In this document: in pieces, positions 8,342-16,833 of the stretch
Numbering within the stretch: the stretch's first letter is position 1
How the letters are laid out: the number at the start of each line of letters is the position of its first letter
Assembly: GCA_910588795.1 (NCBI GenBank)
Contig: CAJURI010000004.1
Coordinates: forward strand, 4,466-68,465
DNA length: 64,000 bases
Direction: 5' to 3'
Origin: an uncultured Duncaniella sp.
Lineage (GTDB): Bacteria > Bacteroidota > Bacteroidia > Bacteroidales > Muribaculaceae
Notes under the pieces: generated by a model
Database searches by the model: none
What the model was told of the DNA's origin: nothing
The model's input: only the letters and a program-made list of their open reading frames with translations
Translations under genes and position numbers: made by a program

Positions 8342-9279
8342 CCGCTACCAACACACCACTGTCACTTATAGTCATAACCGGACCGACAGCCTCGGGCAAG
8401 ACCCGGCGGGCCGTAGAGCTTGCACGCGCGATCGACGGAGAGATCATAAGTGCCGACTCCCGTCAGGTGTACCGCGGCATGGACCTCGGAACCGGAAAGG
8501 ACCTTGAGGAATATGGCGATATCCCGGTCCATCTCATAGACATATGCCCTGCCGGATACAAATACAACCTTTACGAATACCTGCGCGACTACCGCACAGC
8601 ATATGACAACATAACATCCCTCGGGAAAATGCCTATACTGTGCGGCGGCACCGGCCTGTACGTCGAAAGCGTCCTCAAGGGGCTGTCTCTGCCAGAAGTT
8701 CCGGAGAATCCTCAGTTGCGCCATTCGCTCGAAGGGAAAACTCTTGCTGAGCTTACCGGCATACTCGCATCTATGAAATCGCTCCACAACACCACCGATG
8801 TCGACACGGCCAAGCGCGCCATAAGAGCAATAGAGATACAGACTTACTACGCGGAACACCCCGACATGTCAACCGACACCGAGCCCCACCCTCTCACCGA
8901 CGCACTCGTGATAGGTGTGGATGTGGACCGCGAGACACGCCGCCGACGCATCACTGAGCGTCTGCATGCGCGCCTGAACGCAGGGATGCTTGACGAAGTG
9001 AGACGTCTTCTCGAATCGGGGATACCGGCCGAGGATCTCATATACTACGGACTGGAATACAAATACCTTACGCTGCACCTCACCGGACAGATCAGTTATG
9101 ACGATATGTTCAGCCAGCTCGAGATAGCCATACACCAGTTCGCCAAACGGCAGATGACATGGTTTCGAGGCATGGAACGCCGTGTGCCGTCATCACCCAT
9201 CCACTGGCTGCCATCCACCCTCCCGTCATCCGACTTCACGTCGGCAGTCCTGAATCTGGTGCCGACGCTCAAACAATGA
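8338..9279 (+). CDS. miaA: tRNA dimethylallyltransferase
   Basis: A 313-residue enzyme that transfers a dimethylallyl group to N6 of A37 in tRNAs reading U-starting codons. The P-loop GPTASGKT (about residues 15-22), the DSRQVYRGMDLGTGK segment and the HLIDICPAG segment are MiaA signatures; RQMTWFRG near the C-terminus closes the tRNA-binding region. Length is normal. It overlaps the preceding membrane-protein gene by four bases (ATGA) and ends just before a bidirectional terminator shared with metK. Confidence 0.95.
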   Translation: MTATNTPLSLIVITGPTASGKTRRAVELARAIDGEIISADSRQVYRGMDLGTGKDLEEYGDIPVHLIDICPAGYKYNLYEYLRDYRTAYDNITSLGKMPILCGGTGLYVESVLKGLSLPEVPENPQLRHSLEGKTLAELTGILASMKSLHNTTDVDTAKRAIRAIEIQTYYAEHPDMSTDTEPHPLTDALVIGVDVDRETRRRRITERLHARLNAGMLDEVRRLLESGIPAEDLIYYGLEYKYLTLHLTGQISYDDMFSQLEIAIHQFAKRQMTWFRGMERRVPSSPIHWLPSTLPSSDFTSAVLNLVPTLKQ

Positions 9280-9319
9280 TCCGGTTAAAAATCTACAGTG
9301 ACATCAAGTCAGCATAAAA

Positions 9320-9368
9320 ACAATTGCTCCCTGAAAAGGCCGATAAGAACCTTTCAGGGAGCAATTGT
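9320..9368. terminator. Bidirectional terminator between miaA and metK
   Basis: A near-perfect inverted repeat (ACAATTGCTCCCTGAAA with TTTCAGGGAGCAATTGT) lies between two convergent genes. It can serve both strands. Confidence 0.8.
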
Positions 9369-9411
9369 CTTAGATATTGTTTATATAACAACATCTTAGT
9401 CCTTTACAATA

Positions 9412-10734
9412 TCAAAGGCCGAACGCCTTCTTCACTGCATCCACAGCATCGAGCTTCTCCCAGGTGAACAGTTCGACCTCCCTGATGAAATCAGGCTCGT
9501 AACGTGAGTGGAAATGCTTTATGACCTTTCGGGGCTGACGGCCCATGTGTCCGTAGCTTGCAGTCTCGCGGTATATGGGCTGGCGCAGATCGAAACGCTT
9601 CTCTATTGCATAAGGGGTCATGTCAAAGCATGACATACCCTTAACAATATCGGCAATTTCAGAATCGGTCTTCCCTACTTTTGCAGTACCGTAAGTATTG
9701 ATGCACAGGCTCACAGGCTGGGCACATCCGATGGCATATGCCACCTGCACGAGCACCTCGCGCGCAACTCCGGCAGCCACAAGGTTCTTGGCTATATGAC
9801 GTGCGGCATAGGCGGCTGAGCGGTCCACCTTGCTGGGATCCTTGCCCGAGAATGCACCTCCGCCATGCGCACCGCGACCTCCATAGGTGTCTACAATGAT
9901 CTTCCGGCCTGTGAGACCGGTGTCACCGTGAGGACCGCCGATCACGAATTTGCCTGTCGGGTTTACCAGAAGTTTGAAATCGGTGATCAGGTCAGCCACC
10001 TCGGCTGGGAGCTGAGCTTTGACGCGCGGTATGAGTATCTCACGCACATCCTTCTCTATACGTGCCTGCATGGCGCGGTCAGCCTCGGCCTGAGCCTGAG
10101 GAGTGTCATCGACCGGCTTTATGAACTCATCGTGCTGAGTAGAGATCACTATTGTGTCGACGCGCAGGGGGCGGTTGTTCTCATCATACTCCACAGTCAC
10201 CTGGCTCTTTGAGTCGGGACGCAGATAAGTGAACACACGCCCGCGCTTCTCCCATGTCATCACCTTCGCCTCGCGGCGTATTTCGGCGAGCTCGCGCAGC
10301 AGCCGGTGTGACAGATCGAGTGTAAGGGGCATATAGTCGGGAGTCTCGTCACATGCATAACCGAACATCATCCCCTGATCGCCTGCTCCCTGAGCCTCTG
10401 CATCCTCACGCTCGACACCACGGTTGATGTCGGCACTTTGCTCATGCAGGGCAGAGAACACACCGCATGCCTCACCGTCAAACTTCAGCTCGCTGCGGTC
10501 ATAACCTATGCCGCGGATCACATGGCGTGTGACATCCATTAGATCTACATAGGCATTGCTCTTGACCTCTCCGGCAACTACCACTTGTCCTGTGGTCACA
10601 AGTGTCTCACATGCTACTTTCGATTCAGGATCGCGCGCAAGAAACTCGTCAAGCACGGCATCGCTGATCTGATCGGCAACCTTGTCGGGGTGCCCTTCCG
10701 ATACTGACTCGGATGTAAAAAGATATGTCTTCAT
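9412..10734 (-). CDS. metK: S-adenosylmethionine synthetase
   Basis: A 440-residue enzyme making S-adenosylmethionine from methionine and [21 protein letters not shown] near the N-terminus is the ATP/metal signature; [12 protein letters not shown] and [16 protein letters not shown] are the two classical MAT signatures. Length fits the Bacteroidetes branch, which carries small insertions relative to the 384-residue E. coli enzyme. The gene is preceded by a long, structured leader on the same strand, described separately, which suggests control at the RNA level. Confidence 0.97.
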   Translation of the reverse strand: MKTYLFTSESVSEGHPDKVADQISDAVLDEFLARDPESKVACETLVTTGQVVVAGEVKSNAYVDLMDVTRHVIRGIGYDRSELKFDGEACGVFSALHEQSADINRGVEREDAEAQGAGDQGMMFGYACDETPDYMPLTLDLSHRLLRELAEIRREAKVMTWEKRGRVFTYLRPDSKSQVTVEYDENNRPLRVDTIVISTQHDEFIKPVDDTPQAQAEADRAMQARIEKDVREILIPRVKAQLPAEVADLITDFKLLVNPTGKFVIGGPHGDTGLTGRKIIVDTYGGRGAHGGGAFSGKDPSKVDRSAAYAARHIAKNLVAAGVAREVLVQVAYAIGCAQPVSLCINTYGTAKVGKTDSEIADIVKGMSCFDMTPYAIEKRFDLRQPIYRETASYGHMGRQPRKVIKHFHSRYEPDFIREVELFTWEKLDAVDAVKKAFGL

Positions 10735-10935
10735 AAAAGTGCAAAAAAATATCGAAACAGTGCCCGCGGAACTGAGCGGAGGGCTGACTGCTTCAACATT
10801 TTCATCTCACCGCCACCGGGGGAATGCCCCTGTAAGGCGGACAGATGTCTATCTCTAAAAAACTTTTTGCAGTTTTAGCATTTTTGAAGAGGTTGCAAGC
10901 AGCCAAATTTTTCCTCTCGTCCCGAAAAGACGGTG
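10735..10935 (-). promoter_or_regulatory. Structured 5' leader of metK, candidate riboswitch
   Basis: About 195 bases separate the predicted start site from the metK ATG. In sense orientation the distal part contains GCAACC (10896-10891) and GCTAAAACTGC (10879-10869), strings reminiscent of the S-box SAM riboswitch core. Nearer the gene is a long imperfect hairpin (CATCT, CCGCC and GGGG pairing with CCCC, GGCGG and AGATG, about 10846-10803) and a second one (CAGT/GCCC with GGGC/ACTG, about 10790-10758). I cannot fit the whole to a named riboswitch class. Confidence 0.45.
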
Positions 10936-10966
10936 CAAAGGTAGGGATATTTCCACTTATAACAAA
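10936..10966 (-). promoter_or_regulatory. metK promoter
   Basis: On the minus strand, TTTG (10966-10963) and TACCTTTG (10943-10936) are separated by 19 bases, a consensus Bacteroidetes promoter. It fixes the leader length at roughly 195 bases. Confidence 0.7.
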
Positions 10967-11030
10967 CTATAAAGTGTTAAAAATGGCACAAAAAGAGTCA
11001 GAAGGATTCATCAGAAGGATTCAACCGGAT

Positions 11031-11723
11031 TCAGTCGGGAGTCTTAAGAAGCACGCTGCGTAGAGCACGGCGTGAACGCACTCTGATCTCGGTGGAGGTG
11101 TAGTCGAGAATGCCGCGTGCCTTCATGCCGTCAAGAGCCGCTATGAACGATGAACGCTGCACCCCGAAGAGCGAATACAGATCACGCTGCTTGGCACACA
11201 GCGTTATGTCGTCGGAATCCATCTGCGTGAGGGCTATGATCCAGAAGGCTATGCGCTCCTCAAGCGAGCCCGACGTCAATGCGAGCACACCGTCGACAGC
11301 TTTCTGAGCATTGGTCGACAGAATGTTGAGATAATTGAACAGAAACACGTCATCGCACTGAAGCAGCGGTATGAAATCCTTTTTCTCGATCTGCATCACC
11401 GACACAGTATCGATCGCTGTAGCCGAAGCCGGATACTGCGTGTTGCGCCCGAAGAGAAAATCGGGGGATATGACAGCCGGCGAGGTCAGCGTCTGGCTAA
11501 CCTTTACCCTGTCACTCTCATTGGTGATGGTAAGGCGCACATGGCCAGATATGATAAACTTTATATGGGAGCAAGGATCTCCGGCCTTTATCATAGGCTC
11601 TCCGGGTAGATATTTTAAAAACGCGAGTCGGGTGTTGCCCACTATCTCTGACAGGCGCGAGTAACTGATCCCCTTGAAAAGGGGGAGAGTCATCAGATTT
11701 TCATACATACTTTTAGGTGTCAT
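11031..11723 (-). CDS. Crp/Fnr family transcriptional regulator
   Basis: A 230-residue regulator. Residues ~10-120 form a cyclic-nucleotide-binding-type beta roll (FLKYLPGEPMIKAGDPCSHI and IKFIISGHVRLTI). The C-terminal ~60 residues form a winged helix (RDLYSLFGVQRSSFIAALDG with a recognition helix). The first part lacks the Cys set of an oxygen-sensing Fnr, so the effector is unknown. It follows the transporter gene by 63 bases on the same strand and may share its transcript, so control of that transporter or of a stress response is possible. The target genes cannot be read from the sequence. Confidence 0.85.
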   Translation of the reverse strand: MTPKSMYENLMTLPLFKGISYSRLSEIVGNTRLAFLKYLPGEPMIKAGDPCSHIKFIISGHVRLTITNESDRVKVSQTLTSPAVISPDFLFGRNTQYPASATAIDTVSVMQIEKKDFIPLLQCDDVFLFNYLNILSTNAQKAVDGVLALTSGSLEERIAFWIIALTQMDSDDITLCAKQRDLYSLFGVQRSSFIAALDGMKARGILDYTSTEIRVRSRRALRSVLLKTPD

Positions 11724-11786
11724 GACTTTTTGCGGGCTTTTTTATAAATTTAACGCTTCCTTTATCGTTTTGGTTCGTGCCATGTC

Positions 11787-12704
11787 TCAAAGGCACACCG
11801 TTCCCTTCCGCGACTTGAAATACAGCTGAGCAGAATTTATGGTGTTCTGCCACGCCACATAGGCAGCAGGAGCCACCGACACTATGGGATGAAGGTATGT
11901 CAGAGCCATCCATATGGCGAGGACTGTGTTCTTCTGTCCGAGTCCCTGCGCACCGGCAATCCTGTCGCCGCATCGGCGTCCGATCCTCCTCCCTATGTAG
12001 AACTGCGCGCAGCAGGCTATGAGCGATATGCCGGCAAGCCACAGCATCTCCGGTATCATCTCGGCAGGCTCCGCCATGATAAAGCTCACGGCTCTTCCCA
12101 CCACAATGAACAGAGACACAGCCCATATGTAGAATGACACAGACTGATGCGAGGCTATCTTGCCGTGCACTTTGGGAATATACTTGAGCATGGCAAGAGC
12201 GGTGAAAAGCGGGAGTATGATCAGAGGCACAACACGTGTGGCTATTATGGTCAGCGACTCGAAGAAAGAGAGATCGGCCTCGCTCCCCATCAGAGTGAAT
12301 AGCACAGGAGCAAGCACAGCGACAGAGACATTGGACACTATCGAGAATGTGGCAAGACGCGGTATGCTGCCTCCGAGCATCCCCGTTATCACCGGCGCGG
12401 CGGTCGCCGTAGGACAGAATATGCATATGAAAGCCCCCTCGGCAAGCTCACGGCTGAACGGGAGCAATGCCAGATAGGCGAGCACGGAGCCGAGTATCTG
12501 CACCACGATCAGAAGGCCCGACAGGCGTGTGACACGAAACTCATGGGGCTTCACCTTGCAGAATGTGATCAACAGCATGATGAAGATGAGATACGGTGCC
12601 ACGAAGGCTATCATATCAATAAAATTGTGAAACAATATGCCGCCAAGCATCGCTATGGGCAGCATCCATGGTTTGAGCCGTTGCCGTATCAGGGCTGAAT
12701 TCAT
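11787..12704 (-). CDS. BASS-family (bile acid:sodium symporter-like) transporter
   Basis: A 305-residue membrane protein with about nine or ten hydrophobic segments. The stretch CPTATAAPVITGMLGG resembles the conserved core of the bile acid:Na+ symporter/arsenite permease superfamily, where related motifs line the substrate and sodium sites. The substrate is unknown: relatives move bile acids, pantoate, pyruvate or other organic anions. A longer open frame exists, but a -7 element at 12723-12730 places the transcript start after the upstream Met codons, so ATG at 12704 is preferred. Divergent from the next gene, with a shared 70-base promoter region. Confidence 0.7.
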   Translation of the reverse strand: MNSALIRQRLKPWMLPIAMLGGILFHNFIDMIAFVAPYLIFIMLLITFCKVKPHEFRVTRLSGLLIVVQILGSVLAYLALLPFSRELAEGAFICIFCPTATAAPVITGMLGGSIPRLATFSIVSNVSVAVLAPVLFTLMGSEADLSFFESLTIIATRVVPLIILPLFTALAMLKYIPKVHGKIASHQSVSFYIWAVSLFIVVGRAVSFIMAEPAEMIPEMLWLAGISLIACCAQFYIGRRIGRRCGDRIAGAQGLGQKNTVLAIWMALTYLHPIVSVAPAAYVAWQNTINSAQLYFKSRKGTVCL

Positions 12705-12716
12705 TACAACTGATTT

Positions 12717-12750
12717 TTTGTGCAAAATTAATGAATTTTTCTTAAGTTTG
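12717..12750 (+). promoter_or_regulatory. Promoter for the 12775 gene
   Basis: TTTG at 12717-12720 and TAAGTTTG at 12743-12750, 22 bases apart, on the plus strand 24 bases before the ATG. It overlaps the divergent promoter. Confidence 0.5.
12723..12730 (-). promoter_or_regulatory. -7 element for the BASS-type transporter
   Basis: TAATTTTG on the minus strand, 18 bases upstream of the ATG at 12704. It rules out the longer in-frame start at 12785. Confidence 0.55.
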
Positions 12751-12774
12751 TATTCCGAAACACCGTTATAGAAT

Positions 12775-13263
12775 ATGGCTGACAACTATCTGGAGAGGCG
12801 CATGGAGGAATATCGCTCCGGCCGACTCGCGACCCACAGCAAAAGCACTCCCGGAATGCGACAACCCCGCAAAGGATGTGAGCTTGTGCTCACCTTCCCT
12901 CCGATGAACGTTGTGGTGATAGGCCGCAGCGACACCATCGTGACTTTATTGGCCGACGTCGTATCGGCATTCACACGCGTAGGGAGCAGGGTCGCATTCA
13001 CATCCTGCGACGTGAAGCGGAGCACAGCCCTCGCCCAAAGTTCAGGAGCCCGCTACTATCCCCCAGCCTTCACCCCGGAATCGATGATCAGTGACATCAC
13101 AGAGAGATGGGGCGGATCAGATGTGATAGTTGATCTGCGAGGCATCGAAGATCCGGAAGAGGGACAGGCTGACGCCTCAGGGCCGGACTCAGCCTCCGTG
13201 GCCCGTCACATACTGTATCTCTCCCACCCCGACAACACCTGGCTGTCAGGCTGCAAGCCCTGA
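12775..13263 (+). CDS. Rossmann-like protein of unknown function
   Basis: A 162-residue protein. It opens with NYLERRMEEYRSGRL, a charged helix of a type seen at the ends of some Bacteroidetes short-chain oxidoreductases, followed by a beta-alpha-beta pattern (MNVVVIGRSDTIVTLLADVV, then GSRVAFTSCDV). The glycine-rich dinucleotide loop is absent (VVIGRSDT instead of TGxxxGxG) and there is no YxxxK. I therefore read it as a truncated or non-catalytic Rossmann-type protein, not an active dehydrogenase. The role is unknown. It is expressed divergently from the transporter and ends before the ychF promoter. Confidence 0.6.
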   Translation: MADNYLERRMEEYRSGRLATHSKSTPGMRQPRKGCELVLTFPPMNVVVIGRSDTIVTLLADVVSAFTRVGSRVAFTSCDVKRSTALAQSSGARYYPPAFTPESMISDITERWGGSDVIVDLRGIEDPEEGQADASGPDSASVARHILYLSHPDNTWLSGCKP

Positions 13264-13334
13264 CATTCTGCTCCGGGATAAAGCACGGTTACGGCTTTGC
13301 CTGATATTTTTATGGATGGTTGAAGAATAATTAG

Positions 13335-13342
13335 TAACTTTG
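13335..13342 (+). promoter_or_regulatory. -7 element for ychF
   Basis: TAACTTTG, exact -7 consensus, 39 bases upstream of the ychF ATG. Confidence 0.6.
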
Positions 13343-13381
13343 CAAAAATTTTCCAACAACCGATCATTTTAACTTATATAA

Positions 13382-14485
13382 ATGGCACTACAATGTGGCA
13401 TCGTTGGGCTTCCCAACGTGGGCAAGTCTACCCTCTTCAACTGCCTCTCAAACGCAAAGGCACAGTCAGCCAACTTCCCGTTCTGCACCATAGAGCCCAA
13501 TGTGGGCGTGATCACTGTACCCGACGACCGTCTCAACAAACTTGTGGAGATGTGCAATCCTCGCTCGGTGGTTCCGGCTACAGTGGAGATAGTGGATATA
13601 GCCGGCCTGGTGCAGGGAGCGAGCAAAGGTGAGGGTCTTGGCAACAAATTCCTCGCCAACATACGCGAGACCGATGCCATACTCCACGTGCTCCGATGCT
13701 TCGACGATGACAATGTGACACACGTCCACAACACCGTCGACCCTGTGCGCGACAAGGAGATCATCGACTATGAACTCCAGCTGAAAGACCTCGAGACCAT
13801 AGAGAGCCGCATAGCAAGGACCCAGAAGCAGGCCCAGACCGGAGGTGACAAGGTGGCAAAGATGCAATACGAGGTGCTAAAAAAATATCAGGATGCCCTC
13901 CTGCAGGGAAAGCCGGCACGCACAGTGGCACTCGAGACACCCGACGAGCAGAAATTCGCACGCGACCTGTTCCTGCTCACATCCAAACCTGTCATGTATG
14001 TGTGCAACGTGGATGACGCATCCGCAGTCAACGGCAACAAGTATGTCGACGCAGTGCGTGAGGCAATAAAGGACGAGGACGCCCAGCTTCTCATAGTGGC
14101 AGCCCAGACCGAAAGCGAGATCGCCGAACTCGACACCTACGAGGAGCGGCAGGAATTCCTCGCGGAAATAGGGCTTAAGGAGTCAGGAGTGGCACGCCTC
14201 ATACGCGCCGCCTATGCACTTCTCAACCTCCAGACATTCTTTACCGCAGGAGCCGACGAGGTCCGCGCATGGACATTCATACGCGGAAGCAAGGCACCTC
14301 AGTGCGCGGGAATCATACACACCGACTTCGAAAAAGGCTTCATACGCGCCGAGGTCATAAAGTATGACGATTATGTCACCCTCGGTTCAGAAGCCGCCGT
14401 GCGCGAAGCCGGCAAGATGGCTATCGAGGGGAAGAACTACATAGCTCAGGACGGCGACATAATGCACTTCCTTTTCAACGTCTGA
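13382..14485 (+). CDS. ychF: Redox-regulated ATPase YchF (Obg/OLA1 family)
   Basis: A 367-residue P-loop NTPase that prefers ATP over GTP and associates with ribosomes; in E. coli it modulates the oxidative stress response. GIVGLPNVGKSTLFNCLS is the G1 region. The G3 segment is DIAGLVQGASKGEGLG. G4 is CNVDD in place of NKxD, the known YchF deviation that relaxes nucleotide specificity. A coiled-coil insertion follows at about residues 130-200, and the C-terminal TGS-like domain ends in FNV. Length and order are canonical. It appears monocistronic from its own promoter. Confidence 0.96.
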   Translation: MALQCGIVGLPNVGKSTLFNCLSNAKAQSANFPFCTIEPNVGVITVPDDRLNKLVEMCNPRSVVPATVEIVDIAGLVQGASKGEGLGNKFLANIRETDAILHVLRCFDDDNVTHVHNTVDPVRDKEIIDYELQLKDLETIESRIARTQKQAQTGGDKVAKMQYEVLKKYQDALLQGKPARTVALETPDEQKFARDLFLLTSKPVMYVCNVDDASAVNGNKYVDAVREAIKDEDAQLLIVAAQTESEIAELDTYEERQEFLAEIGLKESGVARLIRAAYALLNLQTFFTAGADEVRAWTFIRGSKAPQCAGIIHTDFEKGFIRAEVIKYDDYVTLGSEAAVREAGKMAIEGKNYIAQDGDIMHFLFNV

Positions 14486-14534
14486 AAAAAGCCGCCGATA
14501 CAAGATTTCAGAGACGTGTCACAACGTCCAGATA

Positions 14535-14577
14535 GAAATTTACCCTTGCTACAGTTATCTGTGGCAAGGGTAATTTC
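14535..14577. terminator. Hairpin between ychF and mscL
   Basis: GAAATTTACCCTTGC pairs with GCAAGGGTAATTTC around a smaller internal hairpin. It lies between convergent genes and probably terminates one or both transcripts; the T-tract is short. Confidence 0.6.
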
Positions 14578-14677
14578 TTCAAGAATGGAGTTTTGACACA
14601 GCCGCCAAATCTTTATTCAGGCATTCTTACACGCCCGGTATCCGGCAGGCAATTACGCGCCGACTGCGCAAGGCTCA

Positions 14678-15109
14678 TCACTTCTTCTCCTTCAGCAGGT
14701 CGCGGATCTCGGTGAGCAGCACCTCCTCCTTTGTGGGTTCCGGAGCCGGTGCGGGTTCCGGAGCCTCCTCCTGCTTGCGCTTGAGCTGGTTTATGGCTTT
14801 AATTGCAACGAAGATACAGAAAGCCACGATGAGGAAGTCCACTATGGTCTGGACCCAAGAGCCCCAGTTCATTGTCACTTCAGGCTTCAGCACCTCCTGT
14901 GTCTGACCGTCAATTACAGCCTTCTGTATCACCCACTTGTAATCAGTGAAATTGATACCGCCTGTCACCACACCCACAAGAGGCATGATGATATCGTCGA
15001 CAAGCGAAGAGATGATCTTACCGAACGCCGCGCCTATCACAACGCCGACAGCCATATCTATGACATTGCCGCGCATTGCAAATTCCTTAAATTCTTTTAA
15101 AAGTGCCAT
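14678..15109 (-). CDS. mscL: Large-conductance mechanosensitive channel
   Basis: A 143-residue inner-membrane channel that opens under extreme membrane tension to release solutes during hypo-osmotic shock. The N-terminal helix and first membrane segment ([20 protein letters not shown]) are the MscL signature. The second membrane segment ([17 protein letters not shown]) and a charged C-terminal bundle ([16 protein letters not shown]) follow, with a Pro/Ala/Glu linker. An open frame runs 13 codons further upstream, but [10 protein letters not shown] at 15109 is the family start and lies just behind the promoter. Confidence 0.95.
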   Translation of the reverse strand: MALLKEFKEFAMRGNVIDMAVGVVIGAAFGKIISSLVDDIIMPLVGVVTGGINFTDYKWVIQKAVIDGQTQEVLKPEVTMNWGSWVQTIVDFLIVAFCIFVAIKAINQLKRKQEEAPEPAPAPEPTKEEVLLTEIRDLLKEKK

Positions 15110-15145
15110 GTATTGAAATGTTTTTATATTGTTTCGTAATACGCA

Positions 15146-15153
15146 CAAAATTA
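15146..15153 (-). promoter_or_regulatory. -7 element for mscL
   Basis: TAATTTTG on the minus strand, 36 bases upstream of the mscL ATG; it overlaps the longer in-frame start and so supports the shorter protein. Confidence 0.5.
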
Positions 15154-15280
15154 GCTAAAAAATCCATATTATCGAGAGATTAGACCAATAAAAACGCATT
15201 TTACGGACAAAATGTATAATTATTTATAAAAGAGGTGTTATTTTTCCTGCAAAAAGCAACGTTCATTTGAAAAATATTTG

Positions 15281-15288
15281 TAATTTTG
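15281..15288 (+). promoter_or_regulatory. -7 element for gapA
   Basis: TAATTTTG on the plus strand, giving an AU-rich leader of about 65 bases before the gapA ATG, as is common for highly expressed Bacteroidetes genes. Confidence 0.5.
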
Positions 15289-15357
15289 TCGCGCTAAAAG
15301 CGTTTCCAAAGGAAGTAATAATATCAATTCTAAAAATATACCCAAATTTATTTTTAA

Positions 15358-16368
<1,011 letters not shown>

Positions 16369-16397
16369 TAAATAGTCCACAGACCATAATTCACACA

Positions 16398-16440
16398 TCC
16401 GCCTCGGCTGAAATGAACAGCCGAGGCGGATTTTGTGTTT
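16398..16440 (+). terminator. Terminator of gapA
   Basis: ATCCGCCTCGGCTG pairs exactly with CAGCCGAGGCGGAT around a short A-rich loop, followed by TTTTGTGTTT. Confidence 0.85.
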
Positions 16441-16601
16441 AGATATGCCACATATTGTGTCAAGCACCGCTATTGTATAAGTCAGTATACCATTGATGAT
16501 ATGATGGCATCACTACTCTGTTAACACACATTTCAAAATCTTACCTCAAAGGGTTAATATGTTAATTTATGCAAATTGTACAATATTTTTAAGCATAAAA
16601 A
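16441..16601. other. AT-rich intergenic stretch, no gene seen
   Basis: No convincing ORF or hairpin. It contains short AT-rich direct and inverted segments (for example TTAATATGTTAATTTATGC) upstream of the small-RNA promoter and could carry upstream regulatory sites. Confidence 0.4.
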
Positions 16602-16632
16602 TTTGCCATATCCAATATTCTCCCTAACTTTG
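16602..16632 (+). promoter_or_regulatory. Consensus promoter of the small RNA candidate
   Basis: TTTG (16602-16605) and TAACTTTG (16625-16632) are spaced by exactly 19 bases, a textbook Bacteroidetes promoter with no ORF behind it. Confidence 0.7.
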
Positions 16633-16638
16633 CATCAG

Positions 16639-16700
16639 TTTTTCATGGTATTAGATTTAAGGTAAGAAGATTATTCGTCGCGATGACGGATAATTTTTTA
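16639..16700 (+). ncRNA. Candidate small RNA of about 60 bases
   Basis: A consensus promoter is followed by about 30 unstructured bases (CATGGTATTAGATTTAAGG) and then an intrinsic terminator: ATTATTCGTC pairs with GACGGATAAT (10 bp, one G-T) around a 5-base loop, followed by six T (16694-16699). No coding capacity is evident. uvrA has its own promoter 85 bases downstream, so this is a complete short transcription unit rather than only the uvrA leader. It could also be an attenuated leader if read-through occurs. Function unknown; a conserved-family link is not verified. Confidence 0.55.
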
Positions 16701-16783
16701 TGTACCTGTACCAAATCCCCCGACTCCCACTCTATTATATCATAGAATAGCCTGTTAAATATACTTACCTCTATGGCACACGC

Positions 16784-16814
16784 TTTGAAATGAGACGAAT
16801 AATAAGTAACTTTG
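16784..16814 (+). promoter_or_regulatory. uvrA promoter
   Basis: TTTG (16784-16787) and TAACTTTG (16807-16814) with a 19-base spacer. It places the transcript start at about 16820, downstream of the first in-frame ATG (16816), and so selects ATG at 16834. Confidence 0.7.
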
Positions 16815-16833
16815 TATGTTACAACAATCCGAA

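Noticed and set aside
10845..11063. 72-codon plus-strand frame between metK and the Crp gene
   Set aside because: It lies over the metK leader and the end of the Crp-type gene, opposite to both, with no promoter and no family resemblance.
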